In this document: one piece after another, positions 23,551 to 36,700 of the stretch
Numbering within the stretch: position 1 is the first letter of the stretch
How the letters are laid out: each line of letters opens with the position of its first letter
Source: Certhia americana
Lineage: Eukaryota; Chordata; Aves; Passeriformes; Certhiidae
Direction: 5' to 3'
DNA length: 64,000 nucleotides
Assembly: GCA_018697195.1 (NCBI GenBank)
Contig: CM031858.1
Coordinates: 108,004,944 to 108,068,943 of the forward strand
Program-made: the position numbers and the translations under genes
The notes under the pieces: model-generated
Database searches by the model: none
What the model was told of the DNA's origin: nothing
What the model saw: the letters and a program-made list of their open reading frames with translations, nothing else

Positions 23551-26500
23551 GCACATGAGGATGAAATACTAGTTCAGTTTGTTTAGTGGGCTAAATGCAT
23601 TAGCTCTCTCATAAATTTTCAAACTCTTAATTTTGGGGGACAAGTACATAACACTGAGGAATATGACCCCAAACTGTGAAAACAGAAGCAAGGCCCGCAC
23701 CTATTAGGTAACCTCAAAGTGGCAGGACTTGGAAGCTGGCATAAATGGACTGAAGTTTTTTTTAGATAGGTCATTTGAGATGATGAAGGGGATGGAGGAG
23801 AGAACTGGAATAAACTACAGCCGTGCACAAGGGCAGCCGAGGAGTTTGGTCTGCACTGTGAAGTTTTCACTCATATCAGTATGGATTTATTACACCATGT
23901 GCCTGAAGCAACCTTCAGGTCAAAGGCAATTCCCCATCATGGTCTGTGCAACAAACTTATATTGTCATTTAACAGAAGTCTGAGTTGTCTTTGGCTTCTT
24001 TTCTTTGGCACAAGGTGTACACATACTGACAGTATGTCAGAGCTGCAATTATCCATGGTTCAACCCCAGCTCTAGCAAACACATTGCCTCATCATTATCC
24101 TTCCTGTGTTCCTGCTTTGCAGCCCCATATGCAGAAAGGGAAATGTTCCCTGACAGAGCACTTTAAAGGCTGAGGGATGGATGTGCCACTTCAAGAGAGT
24201 CTTCCTTGACAAGAAGCCCCTCAGTGACAAGACAGGGGGACAGGTATTGTGGAGCCCTCTCACCAGTCTCCCAATCTGACCTGCAGCTTTACTGCAGAAG
24301 AGACAGTCTCAAGTCTGAGCTCAAACGCAGCTGGGATTTTAACCCAAAAGTCTGACACTGCAAGCAACTTCAACTTCCAAATGCAATCACTCATATTCTT
24401 GTCAGTCCTTCAGAGATTCAGAGGCACTGGACAAAACTGTATCTAGGAGTGTACATTAGGACCACAACACTAGCAAATATGAGTGGTAAGGATTGAACAT
24501 AAAGGATTTCCTCAGACATATTATGATTGGTGGTCTGTAATTTGTTGTTTTGCAAAGACTATTACATAGAAACACAAGGTTTTTTCTTGTTTCCTTGCTT
24601 TTTCCTCAGCAGTTGTTAACATGCTACAGTAAACAGGCTGTACATTGGTACCAGGATTTACCCTTGAAGTTGCAAAGGTAATTAAAAACAGGTCTTGAAA
24701 AGCAGAGTGTGTGCTACATCTTGTTGACTGCTGGTAGTAGATGACCACTGCTGTTAAATGAACATACATATTTATATACATAAATGACAAAAATGGGATT
24801 TGGGGAAAACCAGCAGATTCCTTATGATCAAAGGGAACAAAAGCTAGTGAATATGATAACTGTAGTGAAAAGTTTCTGGAAGCAGATGCTTTCTAAGTGT
24901 TTTGTCTATGACAGGTTTCAGTAAACTTTGCTTAGGCTTTGGAAGATCTAAGAACCATGCAGAAACCACAGTGATGTTCAGGATTAGAAAGGTCCCAGAT
25001 GCACAAAGACAGTCAGGGGTTTACACAGCAGGAGACCACTGGGACAGCACCTTTATGATTTCTCCATCTCCTTGCTGCTTCACTCAGCTCTCAACAAGAT
25101 ATTTCCTGCTATTTGCCCCTTTGCTCTCCTGCTCCTGTCAAGTTGTAACATCATCCATCTTCTGCAGAGAGCTTCCCCCTCACTTAAGTTTCTGGCACCC
25201 AGTTTAACTCACTGTTGCTGAACTGAACTTAAAGGGGACTAAAGGATCTTACTCTGTATATAAATTTTTGGAGTTCAGCATTGAAAATAAAAAGAATCCT
25301 TCCACGACAGATATTCCATCAGGATCAATACCAGTTTAAATATTTTTGTTGAAGTAATAAAAGTACAAATCAAAACCCAAGTGCTTCTATAATTGTGCCC
25401 TAAATGACAGACTTGAAAATGAAATTGACTTCTGTTCTGAAACACTCTTCCACTTCTTGGAAATCCAAAGGAAATTCATATAGAATAGGACATCAGCAAC
25501 TTAAATAGTGTCCATTTAAATGGGAATGCCTACAAATCAACTTTTTACAGCCTTATTTAGATACATTCAGCATATCAAGACAATGCAATATTTTAACAAA
25601 ATTAGATACTCTTAGGTTAACTGCAGAGAGACAAAGCAGGTGAACCATTCAATGAAGGCAAGACAGTGCAGGAAAAGACCAAGACTGGACACACAAAGTA
25701 CAGCACATGATCCAAACTTTCAATATGTGGCACATTTTTTCTTTATCACAATACATTCTTCCTCAGAAAAGGGCAATGGCATGCAGAGAGCAGATTTTGT
25801 CACACAGAAAACGTGCAAAATTAGGTCTCCAATCAGCCAGTCACACACTGCCAATGTTGCCGCAAGTTGTGGTTTAAAAATACAAGTGCCCCCCCTTCTG
25901 GCCAACAATGACTCCCAAAAGTGGCTTTGCAAGACATTTCAGGCTAATTTTAAAATGCAGTTTTGGTTATAAAAGTTAATTAGACTTGTTCTAGGATATA
26001 AACTCTCACCCAAAGCACAAAACTCCCATTAAATTCCAAAATATTTCTACAGTTATTTTAAAAAGTGAAAGATTCCCTTCGCTTTTGCAATGCCATATCT
26101 AGCCATCAGTTTCTCAATAATGAGAATTTTGTAAAAACTCTGCATAGTACATTGTGCCACAGGACCAAGCTTCCCCTAAGGGTTTACTTGGTGAAGAGTG
26201 GTGCCAGCTCAGGCCCCTGAAAGTGACACACTGACATCTGTGACATGCTCAGCCATGGCAGGGGACTTGCTGTTAGACCCAAACCAGGCTGCTTTAGGTG
26301 GTCAGTCCCCTCACAGGTTAGTTCCTCCATCCTGGTGATAAGTTCACAGATAACTGTGATGTACTTATGCCAATGCCTCGATCTATAGCTTAGAAGGAAG
26401 ATGGCTTAAGGGAGGGTAATTGCTGGACTGCAAATATTTTAATGACTGCTTTTTAAGTGGCATTTCTCACAGCATAAATCTCACAAACCATCCAGATTCC

Positions 26501-27240
26501 CATTTATGTGCCATCTGGATAACAGTATTCAGCAAGAGGACAAGAAGCTAAAGAATGACAAGCAAGAACACTGCTTCTGTGGAGTTGTGTCTTTTCAATC
26601 CACAAGGGCATGTAATTGAGTAAAACAAACTCTGTGTTTCCTCCTCTCTTGCTGGTTGGAAATTTTTTTCAGTTCAGTTCCTATATGTTTTTCCTGATGC
26701 TGAAATGAAAAATTACAATATATAAAGGTTTTTTCTCAAATAATTACTCTTGATACAGTAATAAAGTCATGTCAGAAAATGCCTCTGCAAGCAATGCCAC
26801 AGTTTAGTGCAGCCTCAACAAAAATTCATGGCAGAAATAAGAAACACAGAAATACACTGCTTACATGTACTGTTCAGGTACTTGTATCAATAGCTTTCTG
26901 CCTTTTAAAAGGAATACTAGCAAACAGAACTAAAAAAAAGCATAATGTTGTGCTACAAAATTTGATACCAGTGAACAAATTACCTCTGGGCTTTGTCCTC
27001 AGCACCAACACACTGGGAAGTAGATGAGCTAAATTGCTTAAGTGCCAAGTCTTAGATCAAAATGGTGGCTACCCTTGTGAATTCAACACATTTGCAGTGA
27101 CAGCCAGTTGTCTGACACATGCTCTTTACCTCACCTGTATTGTTAGTATTTGTATATCTCGTTAAGTTCTCCTTTCTACTTGCCTCAACTCTTCTGCCTG
27201 AAAAATTAAGTTAACAAAAAGTATGAAAGTTTCCAAATAC

Positions 27241-27278
27241 CTGATTAATCGTCTCTTGTTGCAGTTGTTTTCCAGACT
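27241..27278 (-). CDS. CHST9: CHST9 38-nt internal coding exon (stem region)
   Basis: The minus strand shows a strong acceptor (TTATTTTCTTTCTCTTTCAG), 38 nt of exon, then the donor CAG|GTATTTGG. The exon starts with AG, completing a codon begun upstream (phase 1), and then encodes SGKQLQQETINQ, ending exactly on a codon boundary. It joins in frame to DFTLQ of the terminal exon. Aligned without gaps to the human CHST9 stem segment STEKIQEHITNQ, it matches at S, Q, N and Q with similar residues between, and the neighbouring exon continues the alignment. The segment belongs to the Golgi-lumenal stem between membrane anchor and catalytic domain. The exon is too short to be seen as an ORF. It is called from splice signals, phase and position; transcript evidence is not available here. 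Confidence 0.75.
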
Positions 27279-29657
27279 CTGAAAGAGAAAGAAAATAATT
27301 AGTTTGCATATATTCTAATCAATATGATAGTGGACATGCAGAGCAACAAGCAGTAAATAGAAAAAAACATAATCAAAACTTATAATTAAGAAACAGAATT
27401 TAACATGTAGAAATTACTTGATAGCTTGAAATGGAAATACACCTAAAATAAAAGAAACACAAGCCTCGCTAATAAAAAAGATGTGATGGAAAGAAGATTG
27501 AGATAGGTAGCCAATCTTGCTAACCTGGATTCCCACAAGAAATTTAAACATTCAAAGGGGAGAAAAAAAATTTCGAATATGTAGTATGAAGCCTCTTAAT
27601 GTTGCAAGATGTACTACGTGACCAAGAGACTGGTAGCATCCAGCTCAGGATTTGACCACTGGAGGAGAAAAGCAACTTCTGCCATCATCTTAAAATAAAA
27701 TTAAATGCCTGTGTCAAGACTGAGGCTCAGCACCAGCTGGCCTAGGGAGAAATTCTATCCTGATATTATCCACAAAATGGCAAGTTGAATTATGGTCCTG
27801 TTTCCTTATTCTGGGCTTCTTCTGCAGCGTCCTTCAGTGCGTTCCCAGAGATAAAATCAAAACCTAGACCAAACACCGCTTTTCTCCACTGTCAGGGACT
27901 CTAGCAGCAAGGACACCTCAAACCTGTTCTTTGCTTTTCGACCAAAAGGGGCAGTAATTTGCTTCATTTACTGCTCCCATGCACTAGTTGTCAAAAGGGC
28001 AGCTGGTATCAGTTTCCTGCTGGAGACTGTCCACACATATTGGGGAAAGTCAGGAATTTCACGCTTGCCTATCCAGCTAGGCTACGTGCACCCCGAGGGT
28101 TTTTAAAAATAATAATGATAGGACAGGACTTACAACCTGTCACTAGCACTATTAACTGTCAGGGGAGCCTGCCTAGCTCAGGTGGCTGCCACCACCAGCC
28201 CTGGAAAAGATACTCCATTTTAACAAAACTTTTCCATATTGATAAGTGTGGCACAAACAGAATTTTTAAAATGAGGTGAAAATATATAAAGTGTTAAAAT
28301 ACAGTATAAAGACTCTACTTAAAGGAAAATGATCCTCTCTTCCCATCCCTGAGACTATTCTTCTTTTCAATGAAAGCATTATAGATTATTTAGATGAAGA
28401 TAATTACTTTAGGCTATATTATAAGATTGTCTCTTATGATAATTACTTCCTGCATGCTTGTGTTTTGTTTTTATTTGCTAAATATAAAAAATATGCTTTA
28501 AAAAAACTCTACAGAGCTATCATTTAGGGGAGATTTCTCAAAATGTATTCCCTTGCTCAATGAGTTCATCTTTAGGAGAAATAAGATTTATTCTTGTAAC
28601 AAAAATTTTAGCCAAATAGATTGTTGGTAATGGAAGATTAAACAAGTGTGTGTTTTTAGCATTCTCTAATGATATACAAGTTGCTAGGAAAGCAGAGTGT
28701 TTGAAATCTCTGGTTAGATCAACACTATTTTGCTCAAAGGTTTGTGGACTTTGAATACTGATGCTTTCCTGTTTCCCAGTACATTTGTTTTTAGGCTATT
28801 TTGATTCACTTTAAAGGAATTTTAATAACTTTCTGTTGACAGCATGGACAGCTGGTCTTGAGAATTAGTGAAAATTCACTTGCTGACTGAGGAAGGAAGT
28901 GACATCAATGAGTTTCTAAAGTCAGCCCTGAGGGAAAAGTGTGCTCTGCCAGAGTAGCCTTTCATGCCATTGTATTTCCAGTGATGCCTCAAGATGCAAA
29001 TTGCATTATCAATCAAACTTGTGGTTTCTACCTCAGACAAATATAAAAAAAAAAAAGAACAGAAAGACTGGGAAAGACCTGTGCAGCCATTCCTGACACT
29101 ACTAAGAAAAAGGTGAAGAAGAATTTATGGTAATTCTTCCCTTGTTCTCTTTTCTTTCTTTTGGTGATTTAAATGTACAGTATCAAGGAAAATGCAGTTG
29201 CAGAAGTGGTTGTTTGACATGACAGCAATGATGACATGGGTTAAACAGGACAGAGATTGACTGGGCTGTTAAGGAGAGAAGAGAGATCAAATTCAAGGTC
29301 ACCACTAAATTCAATGCTGAGTTCTCCATTTATTTGCTAGATGATCCTTGTCCTCATCACAGAACAACTATGTGCACTTGGCAGAGTCAGCACTTGTGCT
29401 TAGAAGGGACCAAGGTCTGTAATAACAGACTTGCTGCAAATTAGGGTGGAAATATATTGGCACCATTACATGGGGAAACCTGCAAAGTCCTGGTGTGTGC
29501 AGCATTATTGTTTTAGAATAAATATCACAAAAAGCAGTGAAAAAAACATGACACCTACAGTGCTGAAAGGAGATTTGGTTTCCAGCTGCCAGAGGCTAAC
29601 TGTAGGACAGGACAAGGCCATTGAAAGTGGGCAGAGTTTTGTTTGTCCTGTGGGGTG

Positions 29658-29679
29658 TTTTTTTTTTTTTTTTTTTTTT
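29658..29679. repeat. Poly-T tract (22 T)
   Basis: This is an uninterrupted homopolymer followed by AATTAAATCC. It could be the tail of a minus-strand retroposed sequence, but no body of such an element is recognisable to its right. Confidence 0.9.
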
Positions 29680-32600
29680 AATTAAATCCCCAGAATTATC
29701 TTATAAAGACTAGTTGCTAATCTGTGTTTTACTTTCGGCACTCTCAGTTTTGAGGAGCATGTTTTTGTGTTGGTGCCTTGTGGTCATTTGTGGTGACCAT
29801 CAACATTCACCAGCAGGATTCAAAAAACATCACAGGAGAGTGTGCTTCTAAGTCAAAGGACATGAAGCAATGGGACACTGACAAAACCAGAACTGTCAGA
29901 ACATGTCAGCCAGTCCTACGGGCAACACCTGCGTCACTCTCACGAAATGCAGGTAATACTTGACACTTGCAAGAAGTTTCATTTCTGGTAGATGTACACA
30001 TGCTAAATTTAAAATTTTTGACAGTTTTTCCCAAGCCACTGCAACAAGGCAGCAGCTTACGCAACAACATCAAACTAACTTGGAAATTTACTTCCATCTG
30101 AAAACTTACATGGAAGCTGCCCAGTAGGTAGCCAGTGCAGTCCCAGAGAACACCTTCTTAAGCTCAGACTGCTTGTGAGCAGTTTGCTCTTCTATATTTC
30201 TTCTGAAATTTCATTTTTCTACCTGTCATCTTGCAAACTGTTCCTAAATGGGCTCAAAAGTGCCACCTGAGCAACCTTGAAATCACAAGCAAACCCAAAG
30301 GTCCTAATCATAGACAAGTAACTGATACTTTGTGATTCAAAAGTTGTATTTACCAGAATGAAGTACGATTCTTGTTTGCTGACACTGTGCTTTCCTACTG
30401 TGCTAACAGAGGCCAAACTGCTGCAACTGGATTCCAGTGACATTTTTGCATCAGGACTGGAGAAACATACCTCTCCCAATTAATTTGTAGTGATTTTCTT
30501 TTGCCTCTCTAGTTGCAAAAAGTGTAATGGGTGGTTGACTGATTGAGATAAATGGCCTTCTTGGGTTGACCTCAAGCTATATCACTTTAGAAAAAAACAT
30601 TACAACAAACATTGTTTAAAAGATTTCTCTGTATGTTCATACACTAATTAGTATACTAATTCTTGTTTCCAGGGCAAGTTGGTTTTTTTAAATTTTTTTT
30701 TTTTGTTGCTTGTCCATGATTAAAAGATTACCTTACTGAGAGGAATAATGTATGTTTCCTAATGTAACTGACAGCTGCAAGACATGAGAGTAGGCCATAA
30801 TTGCTGCTGTCACGAGGAATGGCAACACTGACTCCTCAGCCTTATGCACACAGCCTACACAGAGAACAACACGTAATTATGCACTCTATGCCCTGCTTAC
30901 CTCTGTACAAAGGAATGTGATATTTGTGCAGGTTTACAGATTAATCTGCTTTAATTCCCTTTAATGTTAAACTACTTCCAGCTCAAATATAATTAAGATC
31001 ACCAGGTACAAAAGATTCAGATTGGAAATATGAGTACACTCCAACAGAACAAATAACAGCTTGATGTTGTTTTTTAATGTTCAAATAGCTGGATACATAA
31101 AGGATTTTGACAGCATGTTTGTTCTGTAAGTATGTAGATGAAAAAACAAAGGTTTCATTTCAAAAGGCAAGACGTTACTACTGTATTTAATTAGAGAGAA
31201 AAATCCCTTAAGTATACAGATCTGCCAATTTATGTGACGTGACTGCTGTAAGACGTAGCAATAAAGCATTTTTTTTTCCTTCCAAAATCAAATCCAAATT
31301 TATATATACTTCAAGGAACCATCATCAATGTCAAAATAAAAGCTTTGGAATAAAAAGTTTGCTTCCTTAAGCCTTCAGATAATTCTACTAATATTTGCGG
31401 CATGGCAGAAAGGCGGGGGATAAACAGAAATTCTGAGTCTGTTTCTCTGTTCCCAGGTATCTGAGGGTTTCCAGAAAGACTGAGAATAATCTGGATGTCT
31501 CAGGGGGAAGAGGGGACACACCTGAAAGTGCCATATGTGTAATGTAAACAGCCATATTCTCTTAACTTCAAGTGGGAATAGTACTTCTAAAAATCATTTG
31601 TGAAGAGGGAATTGGATGGTCTAATACCAATTTAGTTTTGTTTTTCCAGTTTATGAAATAAACCCTACCAACTTCATCTTTTACTTTATGTTTCTGGACT
31701 TAAAACACATGCAATCTATTAAGTTGTGACCCACCACACGTTGATTACTGGAGTCCTGACTTCCCTGCACAGATTCTGAGAAGTGTAAGTAAATCAAAGC
31801 ACTCATTTTTGATAAAATTCTGCAGCAAATTCCCATGGCACCAGAGCCTGGAGAAGAAAAACTCAGATTTATTTTTTTTTAGGTTTATAACAGACAAGGT
31901 GCGACACTAACAGATTATCTTCTGTGAAAGCCTGTAACTCGGTACACATAGATTAAAATATTTAGGGCAGAATGATATATTTCCTATGTATTATCAGCAG
32001 AATCTCTCAAATCTGTAAGCAACACAGCTATTGCAGGTCTGCACAGCATTTCCTCCTCCTAGCAAGGAATTCAATAAACTGAAAGTGCTCATTTATAGCA
32101 TTGCCTTCAAAACCCAGTTTAGCTTACTGTTGCACCTCTATGATAATTATGCAACTAAATATGATTACAGTGGCCTAAAATACATTAATCACATCTTCAT
32201 GGTATTGCATAATCCTTCTCAGTTGTCACAATGCCAACTCATAAGTTGCCCTGGCAGAAGGAAACATAAAAAGAAACCCAAGTTGATACTGATTGAAGCA
32301 AATGAAGGAAAGTTGGCCATCTCAAAACACTGAAACTCTCACAGCATTCCAAGGTCTCCCTTGCTAATTTTTTGTGATTACTTTTGATATGAAAACAGAC
32401 CTTTAATTGTCAGTCTCTAATAAGGATGCAGAACTGTTCCCTGGGAGGTTCAAAGGACCCTGGGAAACTAAACATTTACGAAGGCTTGAGTAGCCAAATG
32501 TCTTGTGCTGATTAACATAGACCATTCAGTTTCCACCTAACGAAGCCATAGCAAGAAGGAACCCCAAAGGAAAAAAAAATAAATTGGACTGACAAAGGAA

Positions 32601-33631
32601 CATTAGTCTTAATAAGACTGAGGGCTCGCATTCATTAATTCTGTTGAGTGTAAAAAGGAGGTGGGGATATAACTCAAATCCATTCCTGGATCAAATCCTG
32701 CATTGACTAACATTGTGTAACTGTACTTAGGGCGAGGAGATGTTACAACATTAATTAATTAAAAATTTGAAGTTTTACCTGCTCTCTGCCTCATCAGCAG
32801 TGAAAAAAAATTTCAAATGAGACAGAATTGCCAGGATGCCCAATAATGGAATTAGTAAGCAGCCTTGTTTGTCAATTTTCTCCTAGAAGGCTGTGCTTTC
32901 TTTAACTGGGAAACGTGAAAGCAAAAATTTGTCATATTTTTCCTTTAAGGATGGAAGATTTGAGATAATGGAAACATGCCAGACAGTGTATTTGGTTGTA
33001 ACATCAACACAATATTGATATCATGATTTGGATGGTTTCCAGCTGAACATGGTGCATATTTTCAATGCCTATTTGGCATTCATCCTGTGTCTAACAAGAG
33101 TAGTTTGTTTCAATTTTGTTTTACAGCTCAGTATGCAACTCCTTTGAAAAGTTTTCTTTTCCTTTTATCCAACTATTTCACTACTTTTTTCACATTTCTG
33201 CACTCTTTAGGAACTGAATGGAGCAAATCACACATTCCTATTCATCTGTAATAGGCAAGCAAAGATCAGTTAATTATGTCTTAGTAGATGAATTTTTTCA
33301 AATCCTATCAAAAGGTGATGCAAATCCAATGGTAAAAATTCTCAGATCCCACACTGCAAGGGCCATTGCTTTTCTATCTGAACTCATACAAACTTTTCAT
33401 GTTGCAGTTATGTATGGTGCTTTAAGCTGCTTTATACTATGATCGTTTGGAGGGTATGTCACATAATCTGTTAAAATACCTTTTTGACTGTGCTCCCATG
33501 TCAAGCTCAATTGCTTATGCAGTTGTATTCCAAAAAAAAAAAGGTTTCCAGGCTTTGATATAAAGGAAATTGTTTCTACCAATCTGTTGCAGTTTCCTAT
33601 ATCATGTTCTTAGTACATCATTCTGTGAGAG

Positions 33632-33761
33632 ATCATAAAATCATACAATGGCTTGGGCTGGAAGTGACCTTAAAGATCTTCTAGTTGTAACCACGCTGCC
33701 ATGGGCAGGGACATCTTTCACTTGATCAGATTGCTAAGAGCTTGAACCAACATGGCCTTGG
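33632..33761 (-). mobile_element. CR1 LINE 3' end fragment
   Basis: The plus strand begins with 'ATCATAAAATCATACAATGG', the reverse complement of the CR1 terminal octamers. It continues with 'CTGGAAGTGACCTTAAAGAT', 'TGCCATGGGCAGGGACATCT' and 'CAACATGGCCTTGGATG'. This is a 5'-truncated CR1 tail on the minus strand, the same strand as CHST9. Confidence 0.9.
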
Positions 33762-36700
33762 ATGGTTGACTGACTTTTTCCAATGAAGCAAAACTGTCTG
33801 GGTTTTTTACTCTAAAAACATCACATAAGAGCTGTCATAATAGAAAAGAATATGGAGAGCAACTGGAGCTTGTATCCACATTCTCAGACCCCATACAGAA
33901 ATAAAGCTGTGGGTGTACAGCTCTCTCTGTAATATATTCTGCTATATGGTCTTAAGCAGCTGAACCTTTGCATTGGGCTCACAGTGGACTGAAACATTGC
34001 AGTTGTCTGGCTTTGGTTTTGGTTCCTGCTTGGGTTCTGTTCTTATTAAGAATATATGGTTGCCCCTGTCCAGATGAGGAATATGAGTAAAGTTGAAATT
34101 TGCAGTCCACTTAACCACCTCAAGGCCTCATGGAGTCATCATCATCCTGGTCATTATCATGGTCAGCTGTTGGCTTTTCACTGGTAGCAAAGACAAGTTG
34201 ATCTCTACCTCTGGAGCATGCTATTCTGATATAATTGTAATTAGAACACCATGGAAATGGCATATGAAGGTACCAGTACCAATGGGAAGCAGCAAACCAG
34301 CCCAGAAAAACTTATTTTGGCTCACTTGCTAGGACAACTGCACCACAAACAGTTGAGCTACAAAGCTTCTCTAGTGTGAATCAGAAGCAGTAGTGTGAGC
34401 AAGTTAAGTACACAGCAAGCCCAAACAGGGATGGAAAAATCCAGCTTCTTGGCACTAATTACAAAGTAGAGTCCCACAGCAAAGTCACCATGGGAAGCCT
34501 TAGTCTACAGTTTCTGTATTTCAGAAATAAAAAGAAGAAGAATTGTCTGTACAACATAAGGCCAGGAAGTGACCAGCGGCGATGAGAGCAAATAGTCTTT
34601 TAATTTACTACTCATTCTGAATTATGCCTACATAAACAAACTGTGCTTGTTTAAATCTTCTCTGTTTCTTTGTTTAAGGTCTAAGTGTGGCACTATAAGG
34701 CATGCTCTTAGCAGAATGGCCTCAAACAACTTCTCTGAAATCATTCCAGTTAGAAGTAGAATATTCCCCAGTGAGAACCTGACAGAAAGACGCTACTCCC
34801 ATTTACAAGGAATAATCTGTAATTAATCCACTAGTAAAGAAGAGAGGGGGAAAAAGTGAAATAGAAGCCCTATGAAATAAAGCTTTAACAGCTGGAAAAG
34901 TAAAAAAAAAAAAAAATAAAATTGTAAACCAAATGATTTTATAGTGAAAGAAAATTAGGTGAAGAAAGGCAAAGAGAAACAAAACTAGAATATAACCTTT
35001 TCTAATGCATGGCTTTGAATTAAAATTGGTCAGATACAAACCAAAACCCTACAGCAATCAGTTGCTGCAGGGAGTGCAAATTTATCTACATTTTGTAAAA
35101 CTGGAATATGACCTTTTACAACCAAATCTTGTGGTTGACTTCAGCTGCAGCTATTGGAAGTCATTTGTAAAAGGTCATCCATGACTGAGAACATAATATG
35201 AATCCAAGATGCACAAAGATTCAGGTTTGTGCTACTCAAAAAAACTTGGGGAAGGAGAAAGAGGGCAGGAAGCTCATCCCTGCTACAGATTCAGTTCTCG
35301 AATGGATTTATAGTTTGGTAATAGCAATTAATCTAAGTAATCAATTTCCAGTATGTTAATGCAAATTATGAGAGGACGCACAGTTTTTATGCTTTTCATT
35401 TATGACAAAATTACTTAAATATTACCAAAGGAGATTATATTATCAAACAAGGCAACTTATTTAGTAATGTTACTTGAGTCAATTTTTCTTGTCTAGAGCA
35501 TGGTAGAACCTCTTCTTCCCACAGATTCTCTACTACAAGAAAAGACTGCGAACCCTCAGTTTTTACTGTTATAAAGATATATAACAAAGGTTCTTAGGCA
35601 AAGAGAGTTTGCAGCCCTAAATAACATATTTATCTGACTTTATGCATCCACAGCCTTAGCATTGTTTGGTTTTGTGGGTGGGTTTTTGTTGTTGCTTTTG
35701 GTTTTGGTTTTTACTTTTTTTCTTGGTTTAGTCACTAAAACTATGGTATTTTGAGAAGCTCCTTACAAGAAGAGCTAATAATGATGCACAAGCAATCCTG
35801 AACAAGAAAAGTGCAATGAATTATAAAACACGTAAGGTCATTAGTCATGTTCTCTGAACATCGGAAAATTCAAACTGTAACATCCAAGGTAAATATACAA
35901 TATTTACCAAGAGAATAAAAAATCCAAGAGAAATATACAATAATTTATGTGTAGAAGTAAAAAAAAAAAAAAAAAATTCACGTTAGAGAGACCTGTCAGC
36001 GGTTATTTAACCAAGATCTCATGACAACACTTCCCCAGAAACCTGAAATCAATTCAGAAGGACAGTCTGTAAAGGATTCACCACCACTGTACATTTAAAA
36101 TTATGCAAAAAATATATTCTTTTATTCTTGGTGTCTTTAAAGCCAAACCTGAAGCTCAGGCTTGCAGTCTGCCCTACCACTAGCTTTGGGCAGCTGTGTA
36201 GCAACTGGGTATAAATTTCACCTACTATGGATAATTGCAGCCACCTCCTTGCCCGAAGGTGAAACACCCTGAATGCTCCAAGCCTCACAAACAGCACCAT
36301 ACTCTGTTTGGAAGGAGCCTTTTGTTCACTTTAGGAATGCCTGTTGTGCCTCCCTCTGTGTGCCATCCTTGCTACACCAATGAGGATACTGGCAGTGCTC
36401 AAAAGTGGAAAGCAGCTGGGGTGATAAAGCAAGTTCAACTGGAGAAATCTTTCTGAACTCAACAAATGTCACTGAAAATATAGTTAAATTACTCTTTTTA
36501 ATTAAACAGAGGCTCAAAATAACAGCAGTAAGGTGTTATATGGTAAGGTTTTCAGTACCCATAAAGTGCAAAGTACCCCAACACCAAAAGCATAAATGCT
36601 GCACTGGATCAGTTTGATCACTTGAGCAAGAGTCTAAGTAGATGCTCTCAGGTACAGCACATCCTTTTCATGCACAGAGGGTAAAATAGGCTTTAATACC

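Larger units (their letters stand above)
12031..27240 (-). other. CHST9: CHST9 intron between mini-exon and terminal exon
   Basis: This is about 15.2 kb of AT-rich sequence. It contains a likely zinc-finger remnant near 13 kb, an A37 tract at 15.1 kb, a CR1 tail at 16.9 kb and the CR1 composite at 21.5-23.5 kb. I saw no further exon with matching phase and splice signals. The rest is unremarkable unique sequence. Confidence 0.7.
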
